Origin: Paenibacillus tianmuensis
GTDB lineage: Bacteria; Bacillota; Bacilli; Paenibacillales; NBRC-103111
Direction of reading: 5' to 3'
DNA length: 35,164 nt
Assembly: GCF_900100345.1 (NCBI RefSeq)
Contig: NZ_FMTT01000008.1
Span: 1 to 35,164 of the forward strand
Of the stretch, positions 24,083 to 33,522 are shown piece after piece. Within the stretch, counting starts at the first letter, position 1, and every line of letters starts with the position of its first letter. The notes under the pieces are model-generated. The model was not told the origin of the DNA and searched no databases. It worked only from the letters and a program-made list of their open reading frames with translations. The position numbers were made by a program, and so were the translations under genes.

Positions 24083-24757
24083 TCATCTTTTTTTGTCGAT
24101 AAACCAGCGGCCCCGATGATCGATGGAACAAAAAAATACGTCTTTAAAATCTTTGACTCCCTTATCCTGAAGCTGGCTCTTAAGCCAAAACCGGGTTTGG
24201 CCAAGTTTGGTCAAGTTCTCGTCCTGTACTTTCCCGTCCATAATCAGCGGCAAAGGAAGTCCTTCGTAACGAAACGACGCCGGCTTTTCAGCGGACGGTT
24301 CCGTCTCCTGATTTTTTTCGACCACGGTCAGCTTACCCGACGATTCGAGAATGGCAAATTCCACATCTGCAAGGTTTGTCACTTTATTTTCCCTCAATTG
24401 CAGCAACAAATCGTCCAAATTGTATAGTTGGCGCTTCATTTCCTTCCGATTCAGCTTGCCGTTCTGAACAATGGAGGAAGGCTTGCCTTCAAACAAACGG
24501 CGCAGCTTTTCGTTTTTCAACGAAACAAAAGCAATGACCAATTGAACCACGACCAACGTTGCCATGGGAAGAATGCCCTCGATTAAAGGCTTCTTCATAT
24601 CTTCCAGCACGAACACGGCAATTTCCGCGATCATGATGGAAATGACGAGGTCAAAAACCGACAGCTTGCCGATCTCCCTTTTTCCCATAATGCGCAGGGT
24701 AAAAAATACGATCGCATAGATCAGAATGGTGCGAAAAAAAAGCGGCAGTAGATCCAT
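24083..24757 (-). CDS. DUF421 (YetF/YrbG-type) membrane protein
   Basis: A 224-residue protein with three N-terminal membrane segments (about 7-25, 35-52, 60-79), then the DUF421 soluble domain. Conserved features include L-R-I-M-G-K-R-E-I-G-K-L near residue 22, and in the soluble part KPSSIVQNGKLN, the segment NLADVEFAILESSG, and the C-terminal D-H-R-G-R-W. The molecular role is unknown. Several DUF421 proteins in spore formers are linked to sporulation or spore germination. GGGGAGG lies 8 nt before the ATG. It corresponds in position to B. subtilis yrbG. A near-perfect sigma-F-type promoter lies just upstream, suggesting forespore expression. Confidence 0.9.
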   Translation of the reverse strand: MDLLPLFFRTILIYAIVFFTLRIMGKREIGKLSVFDLVISIMIAEIAVFVLEDMKKPLIEGILPMATLVVVQLVIAFVSLKNEKLRRLFEGKPSSIVQNGKLNRKEMKRQLYNLDDLLLQLRENKVTNLADVEFAILESSGKLTVVEKNQETEPSAEKPASFRYEGLPLPLIMDGKVQDENLTKLGQTRFWLKSQLQDKGVKDFKDVFFCSIDHRGRWFIDKKR

Positions 24758-24789
24758 GGACTCGGCCTCCCCGAATGCAGTTCAATGCC

Positions 24790-24819
24790 TATTGTAGCCC
24801 CGGGGAACGATTGTCATGC
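24790..24819 (-). promoter_or_regulatory. Sigma-F/G-type promoter for the DUF421 gene
   Basis: Minus strand: -35 GCATG (24819-24815), a 15-nt spacer, and -10 GGCTACAATA (24799-24790). The -10 fits the sigma-F pattern GGnnAnAHTR at every position and the spacer is the expected 15. Transcription would start about 25 nt before the DUF421 ATG. Confidence 0.65.
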
Positions 24820-24867
24820 GGGTGAATTGCTGGTAACAAATCGATGCTTCCGCAGTCGAAGAAGCTG

Positions 24868-24896
24868 TACTATTTCGGTGTACATGCCCATACAAT
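24868..24896 (+). promoter_or_regulatory. Sigma-E-type promoter for the TIGR04086 gene
   Basis: Plus strand: -35 TACTATT (24868-24874; 6 of 7 match to KMATATT), a 14-nt spacer, and -10 CATACAAT (24889-24896), an exact match to the sigma-E consensus. The start would be near 24903, about 30 nt before the gene. Confidence 0.7.
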
Positions 24897-24933
24897 GAAA
24901 CATAGAATGGCTTGGAACAGGAGGTCATGAGGG

Positions 24934-25296
24934 ATGATGAAAAATTCGCCCTTATTTGCCGGATTGGTATATGCCGTGGCGTTCATGCTGGCCGGAACGT
25001 TGCTCGCTTCGCTTGTATTGCTGGGTACGAATATTCCGGAGAAATCGTGGTTGGGCGCGACGCTGTTTATTCACGGAGTCGCCTTGCTGATAGGGGGCGC
25101 GGTATCGGGCAAACGCAGCGGCAGCAAAGGCTGGTATCACGGGGGACTGCTGGGGGCTATGTACACCGTGGTCGTTTGGATGATCGGATTTCTGGCGTAC
25201 GACGCAAGTTTTTCCAAGGAGATGCTGGTGCTTGCGGTGGTAGGGTTGCTGGCTGGGGCGCTGGGCGGAATGATCGGCATCAATTTGAAGAAATGA
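24934..25296 (+). CDS. TIGR04086 family (YrzE-type) small membrane protein
   Basis: A 120-residue protein with four membrane segments (about 8-30, 42-60, 70-90, 97-115) and a glycine-rich ending GLLAGALGGMIGINLKK. The family is found in spore formers and this position, between the yrbG-like gene and yajC, is where B. subtilis has yrzE. Two adjacent ATGs (24934, 24937) are possible, with GGAGG 13 nt before the first. The function is unknown. The sigma-E-type promoter upstream suggests mother-cell expression during engulfment. A terminator follows, shared with yajC on the other strand. Confidence 0.85.
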   Translation: MMKNSPLFAGLVYAVAFMLAGTLLASLVLLGTNIPEKSWLGATLFIHGVALLIGGAVSGKRSGSKGWYHGGLLGAMYTVVVWMIGFLAYDASFSKEMLVLAVVGLLAGALGGMIGINLKK

Positions 25297-25308
25297 ATCG
25301 GAAGGAAA

Positions 25309-25370
25309 CAAAAAAAGCGAGATCTCTTTGAACCCGCCGGAATCCGGACGGGTTGAGACCTCGCTTGTTT
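25309..25370. terminator. Bidirectional terminator between the TIGR04086 gene and yajC
   Basis: Outer arms AAGCGAGATCTC (25315-25326) and GAGACCTCGCTT (25355-25366) form 12 pairs, and inner arms AACCCG/CGGGTT add 6. On the minus strand seven T's follow, which suits the end of the yajC operon; on the plus strand the run is GTTTGC, weaker. Confidence 0.8.
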
Positions 25371-25398
25371 GCGTGTGCAGCGAAGCACGATGGGAAAA

Positions 25399-25722
25399 CT
25401 ATTTTTCTTCGGAAGCTGCCGCCGAAGCCGATACCGCATTCACGGCCGAACGTTCGAAGGTCAGCTTCGTGACGTCGTTCACCCGCAGGACGACCGTATC
25501 GTCCGTAAGCTCCAGGATCGTGCCGTGCATGCCCCCGATCGTAACGACCTTATCCCCTTTTTTCAAGTTGCCCAGCATCATGTTGCGCGTCTTTTGACGT
25601 TTTTGCTGAGGGCGGATAAGTAAGAAATAAAGAACGACGAACATCAGGACGAGCGGGCCGTAAGTCACGAGATATCCCTCGATCCCCGGAGCCGCCGCCG
25701 TTTCATTTGCCGCTAACCACAT
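25399..25722 (-). CDS. yajC: Preprotein translocase accessory subunit YajC
   Basis: A 107-residue protein with one N-terminal membrane helix (about 18-36) followed by R-P-Q-Q-K-R-Q-K and the conserved cytosolic part GDKVVTIGGMHGTI. YajC associates with SecD/SecF in the export complex. AAGGGGGG lies about 10 nt before the ATG. It lies downstream of tgt, separated by an intergenic hairpin, the classic tgt-yajC order; secD and secF lie about 4 kb further along the same strand. Confidence 0.95.
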   Translation of the reverse strand: MWLAANETAAAPGIEGYLVTYGPLVLMFVVLYFLLIRPQQKRQKTRNMMLGNLKKGDKVVTIGGMHGTILELTDDTVVLRVNDVTKLTFERSAVNAVSASAAASEEK

Positions 25723-25773
25723 TGTCTGATTCCCCCCTTTCTACAGACTTTCTCTATGTATACCAAGTGGTAA

Positions 25774-25815
25774 GTCCGGTGAATCCGAAGCGGCTGCGCT
25801 CCAGATTCACCGGGC
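25774..25815 (-). other. Intergenic stem-loop between tgt and yajC
   Basis: Arms at 25774-25785 and 25804-25815 (GTCCGGTGAATC and GATTCACCGGGC) form 11 pairs of 12 around an 18-base loop. On the minus strand no T-run follows, so it may be an mRNA processing or stabilising hairpin and not a terminator; on the plus strand it is followed by TTTT. Confidence 0.5.
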
Positions 25816-25817
25816 TT

Positions 25818-26975
<1,158 letters not shown>

Positions 26976-26990
26976 TCAATTTTACTCATT

Positions 26991-28052
26991 TTAATGAATG
27001 AACATCGCGTCGCCGAAGCTGAAAAAGCGGTACTCCCGTTCAACGGCTTCGCGGTAAGCGGCGAGCACGTTCTCCCGCCCTGCGAGCGCGCTGATCAGCA
27101 TAAGCAGCGTCGATTTGGGCAGATGGAAGTTGGTTAGCAGCGCACCGACGATGCGGAACCGGTAACCTGGATAAATGAAAATTCCCGTCCAGCCGCTTCC
27201 CGCTTGCAGCGTGCCATCTTCACCCGCTGCCGTTTCCAGCGTCCGGGCCGAAGTCGTCCCCACCGCAACCACCCGTCCGCCTTTTCGCTTGACGGCATTG
27301 ACAAGATTGGCGGTTTCTGCGGATACTTCGTAATACTCTTCGTGCATCTCATGCTGTTCGACGGTCTCGGCCCCGACGGGACGGAACGTCCCCAGTCCGA
27401 CATGAAGCGTAACATATGCTAATTGTATCCCTTTTTGTTCCAGTCGATTCAAATAGTCCTGCGTGAAATGAAGCCCCGCTGTAGGTGCCGCGGCTGAGCC
27501 TTGATGCTTCGCATACACCGTCTGGTACCGCTCGCGCTCCGGCAGCTGTTCTTTAATATACGGCGGCAGCGGCATATGTCCCAAGCGGTCGAGCAGCTCG
27601 TTAAAAATACCTTCGTAGCTGAAGCGCAGCACCCGGCTGCCCATGTCGCCTTCGGATTCGACGGTAGCGACAAGCAGTGGCGGCTCCGCACCTCTGTCTG
27701 CTTCGGACGGAGCACCGCCCCCAAAATGCAGCACGGTCCCGGTCTTCAGACGTTTTGCCGGACGGACGAGCGCTTCCCAGCGGTCCCCTTCTAGCGGCTT
27801 AAGCAGCAGCACTTCGGCTTTGGCACCCGTGTCCGCTTTCACTCCGAACAGCCTGGCCGGAATGACCCGCGTATCGTTAAGCACGAGCACATCACCCGCC
27901 TCAAGATACCGCTCCAATTGTTCAAACTTATGGTGACCGATTTCCCCTGTTCGCTTCTCCAGCGTGAGCAAGCGCGAGGCCGTCCGGTCCGGAAGCGGCG
28001 TCTGCGCAATTAACGATTCGGGTAAATGGTAATCGAAAAAGTCCACTTGCAT
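26991..28052 (-). CDS. queA: S-adenosylmethionine:tRNA ribosyltransferase-isomerase
   Basis: A 353-residue QueA, which transfers and rearranges the ribosyl part of SAM onto preQ1 in tRNA to make epoxyqueuosine. It has the family start [17 protein letters not shown], followed by [11 protein letters not shown] and the SAM-related segments [11 protein letters not shown] and [10 protein letters not shown] use ATG 28052, with AAGG 10 nt upstream, since the ATG four codons earlier directly abuts that site. It is followed by tgt and preceded by the SpoIID-domain gene. Confidence 0.96.
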   Translation of the reverse strand: MQVDFFDYHLPESLIAQTPLPDRTASRLLTLEKRTGEIGHHKFEQLERYLEAGDVLVLNDTRVIPARLFGVKADTGAKAEVLLLKPLEGDRWEALVRPAKRLKTGTVLHFGGGAPSEADRGAEPPLLVATVESEGDMGSRVLRFSYEGIFNELLDRLGHMPLPPYIKEQLPERERYQTVYAKHQGSAAAPTAGLHFTQDYLNRLEQKGIQLAYVTLHVGLGTFRPVGAETVEQHEMHEEYYEVSAETANLVNAVKRKGGRVVAVGTTSARTLETAAGEDGTLQAGSGWTGIFIYPGYRFRIVGALLTNFHLPKSTLLMLISALAGRENVLAAYREAVEREYRFFSFGDAMFIH

Positions 28053-28132
28053 GATACGTTTCATCCTTCTGTTGGTTTCATATTTCGTTCAACTTTTTTA
28101 TGCCCTGCTCGAACGACATTGTCGGCAGTACC

Positions 28133-30265
28133 TCAAGGAGCGGCTTTCTGAATCGAGACGCCCGTGTAATACGTCAGTAAAATTTTCTGGTAATCGTACC
28201 CAAGCTCGGCGTAGCCTTTGGCGCCCCACTGGGACATCCCCAGTCCGTGACCATAGCCGGTACCTTTGAAAATAAACTGCGGGTCTCGGGTAGCCAACCG
28301 AACTTTGCCTTGCGCATTTATCATAAAGAGCTGCTCGTCGGTTTGTTTTCCCGTTCCGCCGCTGCTTGCGACAACGACGGGCTGAGAGGCGGAGGTCTGG
28401 CTTCGCGTCGCCCCCCCTGCTCCCAATATAGTATAGCGTCCCGTTTCTTCAATATCAAACCGGGTACTGGGCAGGCCGCCGAGCAACGTGCGGAGCGAAT
28501 CCGGATAAGCGGCTTTAAGCGGCTGTCCGTTCGCCGTTACTTCGAGTGCGCGGCCGGACACCCCTCTTTTCGATACTTCAAGCCGGCTTAATGCTCCGCC
28601 GGTATAAGACGCGCCAAGCTTTTCCTTTACCTTCGCCGCATTGTAAGGGCCGCGAATCCAGGAGTAAGCGTTCGATTCGATCTCTTGATCGATGACGACG
28701 AATCGGTCACCGATGTCCACCTTGAACGCTGTCGGGTTGGTCGTATTGTCGACGTAGGGTGCAGGCCGGACGCTCACGCCGGTTGCCGTCGACTCGTAAT
28801 AAGGCAAACCGCCCGGATTTTTTTGCCCTGTCGCCCTTGCGTAGTCGGAGTGGATGTAGCCGGTATTGCCGTTCGGCAAAACGATCCGGTACCACACTTT
28901 TTTGCCCGCTTGAGCTCCTTCGTCCGGGGATTTTTGGCTCTTCAAGTACGCCACTTCGTTGCCCCATACTTCCGTCGGAGCCGCCGTCATCCCCCCCGCA
29001 TTGGAGTAATACAGCGGGTTGATCAACCCGTTCTTATCTACGATCACTTCGCCTTGCGTCACTTGCACCGCTTGCTGCGCGACGGCGAACTCTCCCGCTA
29101 CTCCTTTATACGCTTGATCCGTGGTCGTATCGGTGACGTGCGCGATCTGGTATTTGACGCCCTGCTTGAGCGCAAATGTGCGCGCGGCGACAGACTGCGC
29201 CTTCAGCGCTTCCAAAGGCCATTCTTTACTCATCTCGGAGCCAAGGACCGAAACGAGATACTGCTCAAAAGGCAGCTCGTTGACAACGGCAAGCTTGCCG
29301 TTGAACCGGGACACTTCAATTCCACCGCGGTAGGCGCGTTCGAACCGCTCGCGGACCGTGACGCCGCCCTGCGCATCCGCAGCCGCGGCCCACAGCTTCG
29401 CGCCCCCGCCGAAGGCGAAGGCCGCAAGGGGACCGCCGGCATTTGGGCCGCCCATATCCAACTCGCTGCGCTTCAGCACGTAGCTCTGCGCAGTGTCCAC
29501 CGGCGCAAGCGCCACAGTAGGCAGCGCCGCCGCAATCTGCGCTTTCAGCGCCTGCAGCGCCGCGCTGTCGGCGGCTTCGCCAACGAATACGGCGTATCCG
29601 GCTTCGGTCAGCGCCACATCGGCGTCGAAGCCCGCCTGCGACAGCGCTACCGCCTGCGCATTCGCTTCCGCCTCGCCGGCGAAGCTGCCCGCGCTCCAGC
29701 GTAGCGGCCCGCTGACGGTAGCGCCGGACTGGCCTGCGGCGGCCGACGCGGCCGCTTCCTTCGTGGCGAACGGGCCCACATAGGCCCGGTACGCCGACTG
29801 GCCACGCTTCACGCGCTGTACGACGCCCGCGGCGGTTCCTCCGGCCTTCAGCTTCTGCGCCTGCGAACGCGCGGCCGTAACGTCGCCCGTCTCGGGCAGC
29901 TGCGCGTAATAGCCGTCCGCATAAACGCGAACCGGCGTTTTGGCCGCCGCTTGATGGACGGGCTTCGCCCCGGCGGCTCCGTGCAAGCCGAGCTGCAGCC
30001 CGGCGTCCGCCGACAGCGTAACCGCGGCGGCCGGACTAACATATTTGCCCGTATCGATAAATAAAGCGACACGAATATTGTCGAGCTTCGGCACAGACAC
30101 CGCCGCGTAAGCGGCAGGCAACATGCCTCCTTCTGGTCCCGCCAAGCCGATTGCTGCCGCAAGCAGCAGCGCTGCCGGCACCTTCATTCCTGATCTTAAG
30201 CGACGCGCCACCCTCTCTACAGGAGCTAGTCCCGTACGATCGAGCGGCCGTTTCGTTTTATGCAT
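28133..30265 (-). CDS. Large SpoIID/LytB-domain protein with SPOR-like repeats
   Basis: A 710-residue secreted or membrane-anchored protein. A signal-like segment runs from about 27 to 53 (KVPAALLLAAAIGLAG, then AAYAA). Two alanine-rich stretches (about 110-175 and 180-250) with Y-x-A-Y-V-G-P-F and Y-A-V-F-V-G resemble SPOR peptidoglycan-binding repeats. The SpoIID core follows, with the likely catalytic Glu in S-V-L-G-S-E-M-S-K-E-W-P, then L-K-A-Q-S-V-A-A-R-T, the motif Y-Y-S-N-A-G-G-M-T, and GTGYGHGLGMSQWGAKGYAE at the end. A small inserted segment with V-R-P-A-P-Y may be SH3-like. It is about twice the size of B. subtilis SpoIID (about 343), so it is a paralogue type and not necessarily the engulfment enzyme. 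The role should be lytic transglycosylation of peptidoglycan. Its 5' half is richer in G+C than its neighbours. Confidence 0.88.
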   Translation of the reverse strand: MHKTKRPLDRTGLAPVERVARRLRSGMKVPAALLLAAAIGLAGPEGGMLPAAYAAVSVPKLDNIRVALFIDTGKYVSPAAAVTLSADAGLQLGLHGAAGAKPVHQAAAKTPVRVYADGYYAQLPETGDVTAARSQAQKLKAGGTAAGVVQRVKRGQSAYRAYVGPFATKEAAASAAAGQSGATVSGPLRWSAGSFAGEAEANAQAVALSQAGFDADVALTEAGYAVFVGEAADSAALQALKAQIAAALPTVALAPVDTAQSYVLKRSELDMGGPNAGGPLAAFAFGGGAKLWAAAADAQGGVTVRERFERAYRGGIEVSRFNGKLAVVNELPFEQYLVSVLGSEMSKEWPLEALKAQSVAARTFALKQGVKYQIAHVTDTTTDQAYKGVAGEFAVAQQAVQVTQGEVIVDKNGLINPLYYSNAGGMTAAPTEVWGNEVAYLKSQKSPDEGAQAGKKVWYRIVLPNGNTGYIHSDYARATGQKNPGGLPYYESTATGVSVRPAPYVDNTTNPTAFKVDIGDRFVVIDQEIESNAYSWIRGPYNAAKVKEKLGASYTGGALSRLEVSKRGVSGRALEVTANGQPLKAAYPDSLRTLLGGLPSTRFDIEETGRYTILGAGGATRSQTSASQPVVVASSGGTGKQTDEQLFMINAQGKVRLATRDPQFIFKGTGYGHGLGMSQWGAKGYAELGYDYQKILLTYYTGVSIQKAAP

Positions 30266-30310
30266 AAACCGCCGATTCCCCTTTCTTGACGGAACCGCCG
30301 ATACTTCCGC

Positions 30311-31315
30311 TTAAGAGCGGCTTGGCATCGGCAGCCCGAGATGTTTGCACGCGCTCGGCGTTATCATACGTCCCCGCGGCGTCCGCTGCAAAAATCCGAT
30401 TTGCAGCAAATACGGCTCGTAGACATCCTCGATGGTCTGACTTTCCTCTCCGATCGATGCAGCAATCGTATCCAGCCCGACCGGACCGCCCTGAAAGCTC
30501 AAAATGATGGTCCGCAGCATCTTATGATCAATCTCGTCGAGTCCCAGCGGATCGACTTGAATGCTCGACAACGCCGCCTGCGTAATGTCGAGCGTAATGA
30601 TGCCGTCACCCTTCACCTGGGCAAAGTCGCGCACCCGCTTGAGCAGCCGGTTTGCGATCCGCGGCGTCCCGCGCGAGCGCATCCCGATTTCCCGGGACGC
30701 TTCGCCTACGATCTGAACCTGCAGCAGATCGGCGGTCCGGCTGACGATATAGGACAGCTCGTCGACCGTGTAATATTCCAACCGGCTGACGACGCCGAAC
30801 CGGTCGCGAAGCGGCGCCGAAAGCAGCCCGACGCGCGTCGTCGCGCCCACCAGCGTAAACGGCGGCAGGTCGAGCCTCACCGAACGGGCGCTCGGCCCTT
30901 TGCCGATGATGATATCGAGAGCGTAATCCTCCATCGCCGGATATAGCACCTCTTCTACCGTCCGGTGAAGCCGGTGAATTTCGTCGATGAAGAGCACATC
31001 ATTTTCCTGGAGGTTGGTTAAGATGGCCGCCAGGTCGCCCGGCCGTTCGATCGCCGGTCCCGAGGTCGTCCGCAGATTGACGCCAAGCTCGTTGGCGATA
31101 ATATTCGAAAGCGTCGTCTTGCCAAGACCCGGCGGTCCGTACAGCAGCACGTGATCGAGCGCTTCCTTGCGCATTTTGGCCGCTTCGATATATATTTTCA
31201 AATTTTCCTTCGCCTGGGCTTGACCGATATATTCAGCCAAATACCGCGGACGCAGGCTGAACTCCACCCCTTGATCCTCCATCATCAGATGCGCCGAGAT
31301 GATGCGGTCTTCCAT
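30311..31315 (-). CDS. ruvB: Holliday junction branch migration helicase RuvB
   Basis: A 334-residue AAA+ motor that drives branch migration of Holliday junctions with RuvA. Walker [10 protein letters not shown] is at 60-68, Walker B DEIH at 111-114, sensor 1 V-G-A-T-T-R and the arginine finger region S-A-P-L-R-D-R-F-G are present, and the winged-helix domain ends in R-T-P-R-G-R. GAAGGAG precedes the ATG. It is downstream of ruvC-ruvA on the same strand. Confidence 0.97.
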   Translation of the reverse strand: MEDRIISAHLMMEDQGVEFSLRPRYLAEYIGQAQAKENLKIYIEAAKMRKEALDHVLLYGPPGLGKTTLSNIIANELGVNLRTTSGPAIERPGDLAAILTNLQENDVLFIDEIHRLHRTVEEVLYPAMEDYALDIIIGKGPSARSVRLDLPPFTLVGATTRVGLLSAPLRDRFGVVSRLEYYTVDELSYIVSRTADLLQVQIVGEASREIGMRSRGTPRIANRLLKRVRDFAQVKGDGIITLDITQAALSSIQVDPLGLDEIDHKMLRTIILSFQGGPVGLDTIAASIGEESQTIEDVYEPYLLQIGFLQRTPRGRMITPSACKHLGLPMPSRS

Positions 31316-31386
31316 GTTGCGCCTCTCCTTCCTGTCGGCTGTCCGCCAAGGCGGACGCCGTCTGCCGCGTCAACTATCCACACGAC

Positions 31387-32028
31387 TTATTTCATCAGCG
31401 ACTGCTGAAACAGTGCCTGCAGCGCAAGCTTCGTTACCGCGTCGGCCGTCTCGTCGCCCTTCAGCTTCGGCTTGACGGCTTGTCCCGCCCGGTCCGCCTC
31501 GGCTTCGGTATAGCCTAGCGCAAGCAGCGCCGCCTTCGCCTCGCCCCAAGCGCCGCTTGCCGTCAGCCCTGCCGCGGCAATTTCCGGCAGACCAAAGCCG
31601 ACACCGTCCGCCTCGGCCGAAGTCCATGCGCCCAGCTTATCTTTCAGGTCGAGCACCATGCGTTGCGCCGTCTTTTTCCCGATGCCCGGCAGCTTGGTCA
31701 AGAACGAAATATTCTCCTGCCCGATGGCCGCCGCGATCACTTCGGGGCGGCCTCCCGCCAGTACGCCGATGGCTACCTTCGGCCCGATGCCGTTCACATC
31801 AAGCAGCAGCCGGAACAATGACTGCTCTTCTCTGGACGAAAATCCGAACAGCAGGTGAGCGTCTTCCCGTACATGGTAGTGAATGTACATTGTCACTTCC
31901 GCGCCGTCCTTATCTGCTCCTACCGCATATGGATTGGCACAAAAAACGCGGTAGCCGACGCCGCGTACGTCCAGCACCACATATTCCTTTTCGCGGTGCG
32001 CCACCGTCCCTCTTAAAAAGTCGATCAT
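31387..32028 (-). CDS. ruvA: Holliday junction branch migration protein RuvA
   Basis: A 213-residue DNA-binding partner of RuvB. It has the N-terminal OB fold (MIDFLRGTVAHREKEYVVLDV), the helix-hairpin-helix segments G-I-G-P-K-V-A-I-G and L-P-G-I-G-K-K-T-A-Q-R, and the small C-terminal domain that binds RuvB. I start at ATG 32028, with GGAG 10 nt before it; upstream in-frame ATGs lie inside ruvC. The ATG overlaps the ruvC stop (ATGA), so the two are probably coupled. Confidence 0.96.
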   Translation of the reverse strand: MIDFLRGTVAHREKEYVVLDVRGVGYRVFCANPYAVGADKDGAEVTMYIHYHVREDAHLLFGFSSREEQSLFRLLLDVNGIGPKVAIGVLAGGRPEVIAAAIGQENISFLTKLPGIGKKTAQRMVLDLKDKLGAWTSAEADGVGFGLPEIAAAGLTASGAWGEAKAALLALGYTEAEADRAGQAVKPKLKGDETADAVTKLALQALFQQSLMK

Positions 32029-32528
32029 CGCTTGTAAGCTCCGTTCAATTTTTGTTGTAATCCCGAAGAATGGGCATGGCAAATGGCCACTGCCAGCGCA
32101 TCTGCCACATCATCGGGCTTCGGCACGGCAGATAAATGCAGAAACATTTTAACCATTTCCTGCACTTGCTTCTTCTCCGCTTTCCCGTAGCCGACAACCG
32201 CCTGCTTCACCTGCAAAGGGGTATATTCGGCAATCGGCAGCCCCTGCTGTACCGCCGCCAGCATCAGTACGCCGCGGGCTTGCCCAACGGTCAACGCTGT
32301 CGTGACGTTCCGGTTAAAGAACAGCTTTTCAATCGCGACCGCATCGGGCTTATATTTCTCGATCAGTTGCACCGTCGCTTCGTATACTTGTTTTAGCCGC
32401 AGAGCATCTTCCGTACCGGCTTTCGTCTGGATCGATCCGTACTGAACGGGAACCAGCTTATGACCTTGTTTATCGATAAACCCGAAGCCGACGATGGCGA
32501 TCCCCGGGTCAATACCTAAAATCCGCAA
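32025..32528 (-). CDS. ruvC: Holliday junction resolvase RuvC
   Basis: A 167-residue RNase-H-fold nuclease that cuts Holliday junctions. The catalytic acidic residues are all present: D7 in GIDPG, E67 in A-I-E-K-L-F-F, and D140/D143 in K-P-D-D-V-A-D-A-L-A-V-A. The start is TTG at 32528 with GGGGGAG 8 nt before it; the longer reading from 32588 adds residues not seen in the family. It is the first gene of ruvC-ruvA-ruvB. B. subtilis lacks ruvC and uses RecU, so this is a difference from that model. Confidence 0.95.
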   Translation of the reverse strand: MRILGIDPGIAIVGFGFIDKQGHKLVPVQYGSIQTKAGTEDALRLKQVYEATVQLIEKYKPDAVAIEKLFFNRNVTTALTVGQARGVLMLAAVQQGLPIAEYTPLQVKQAVVGYGKAEKKQVQEMVKMFLHLSAVPKPDDVADALAVAICHAHSSGLQQKLNGAYKR

Positions 32529-32603
32529 GACGCGCACTCCCCCATTCGCTTTCCGATATGCGGCTCTCAGACCGCAAGAAGCGAACATATGTATTCACCT
32601 GCC

Positions 32604-32612
32604 ATTATAGCA
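32604..32612 (-). promoter_or_regulatory. Extended -10 promoter for ruvCAB
   Basis: The minus strand reads TGCTATAAT, an extended -10. The sequence 17 nt upstream (TGTTCA) is a poor -35, which is common for extended -10 promoters. It lies between the bofC terminator and ruvC, giving a leader of about 70 nt. Confidence 0.55.
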
Positions 32613-32636
32613 GATTATCCCTTCCATGAACACGTC

Positions 32637-32673
32637 AAAAAGTCCGCCCGGCCTCCAATGCCGCAGCGGACTT
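32637..32673 (-). terminator. Terminator of bofC
   Basis: Minus strand: AAGTCCGC (32673-32666) pairs with GCGGACTT (32647-32640) around a loop that can pair further, followed by a run of five T's. It separates bofC from the ruvCAB promoter. Confidence 0.75.
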
Positions 32674-32737
32674 CGACGTATTTCGTTATAGGACAGGGCT
32701 TGTCTGAATCGTTCCTGTGGGATGGAGCGCCTCTCCT

Positions 32738-33442
32738 CTATGGGGATGGCGTCACTTGCATCGCTTTCTCCGTTTCTTCGATCGCATAATCGCTCAGGGT
32801 CGAGAGCACGCTGTTATAATCGGCCAAATCTCTTACCCGAACCCCCTGATAAAGCTGTTTAACCGTCTCCCGGGGCAAGCTGCTTTCCAGATGCCGAATG
32901 TTCAACTGGAAAAATGTTCGCAGCACGTTTTGTCCTCCCGCCCCCGGCACCCCTTCGAACAACGACAAATTGCCTTTGGCATCCAGCCCGAAATAAGAGT
33001 TGTTTTTACATTGCGGGGACAAGTCCTCCACCTTCTCAATGAAATAAACCCGGTCTGAATTCCCAAGACTCACGGTCATCGACGGATGAGCTTTGTGGTA
33101 GGCCAAAATGTCGGCTGCGTTCATAATGCCGACCCGCTGCAGTTCTTCGCCGCAAACGTACGATTTTTTTACAAATGCATCCCTTTGCCCGTTCAAATCT
33201 TTTACCATCGCATGCACTTCTTCCTCCGGCTGCACATTGGCTTCGACGGCGCGGCTGAAGACGGACTGTTCTTGACCCTGCCCGCCGCTTTTGTCATATA
33301 GCGAGCCGCGCAGCATCCACGCACCTGCAGCGAACAAGCCGACTGCAAGCAAAACGACAGCCAGATTCAGCCAACGGCGTTTCAGGCGCAGCTTTTTTTT
33401 CAATTGCTTCTTTAACTGATTCCAAAAGCCGAGCAACATCAT
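32738..33442 (-). CDS. bofC: BofC-type forespore regulator of the sigma-K checkpoint
   Basis: A 234-residue protein with a lysine- and arginine-rich N-terminus (KKQLKKKLRLKRR), one membrane segment (about 26-44), then a soluble domain. In B. subtilis, BofC is made in the forespore and exported to the intermembrane space, where it inhibits SpoIVB and so delays sigma-K activation. The C-terminal domain shows the family pattern around GNSDRVYFIEKVEDLSP and the YFGLDAKGNLSLFEGVP segment. I start at ATG 33442, with AAGGGG 7 nt upstream. It lies next to the ruv genes as in B. subtilis. The N-terminal part is longer than in B. subtilis. A sigma-F/G-type promoter precedes it. Confidence 0.85.
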   Translation of the reverse strand: MMLLGFWNQLKKQLKKKLRLKRRWLNLAVVLLAVGLFAAGAWMLRGSLYDKSGGQGQEQSVFSRAVEANVQPEEEVHAMVKDLNGQRDAFVKKSYVCGEELQRVGIMNAADILAYHKAHPSMTVSLGNSDRVYFIEKVEDLSPQCKNNSYFGLDAKGNLSLFEGVPGAGGQNVLRTFFQLNIRHLESSLPRETVKQLYQGVRVRDLADYNSVLSTLSDYAIEETEKAMQVTPSP

Positions 33443-33492
33443 GGCGATCCCCTTCTGTCCGTGGTGTTTAGAAATACTTGAAGCCTTTTTAC

Positions 33493-33522
33493 TATTTTTC
33501 CCATGGGGATCGACGTTTATAC
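33493..33522 (-). promoter_or_regulatory. Sigma-F/G-type promoter for bofC
   Basis: Minus strand: -35 GTATA (33522-33518), a 15-nt spacer, and -10 GGGAAAAATA (33502-33493), a full match to the sigma-F pattern GGnnAnAHTR. B. subtilis bofC is a forespore gene, which fits. It overlaps the -35 and the start of the spacer of the lepB promoter on the other strand. Confidence 0.65.
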
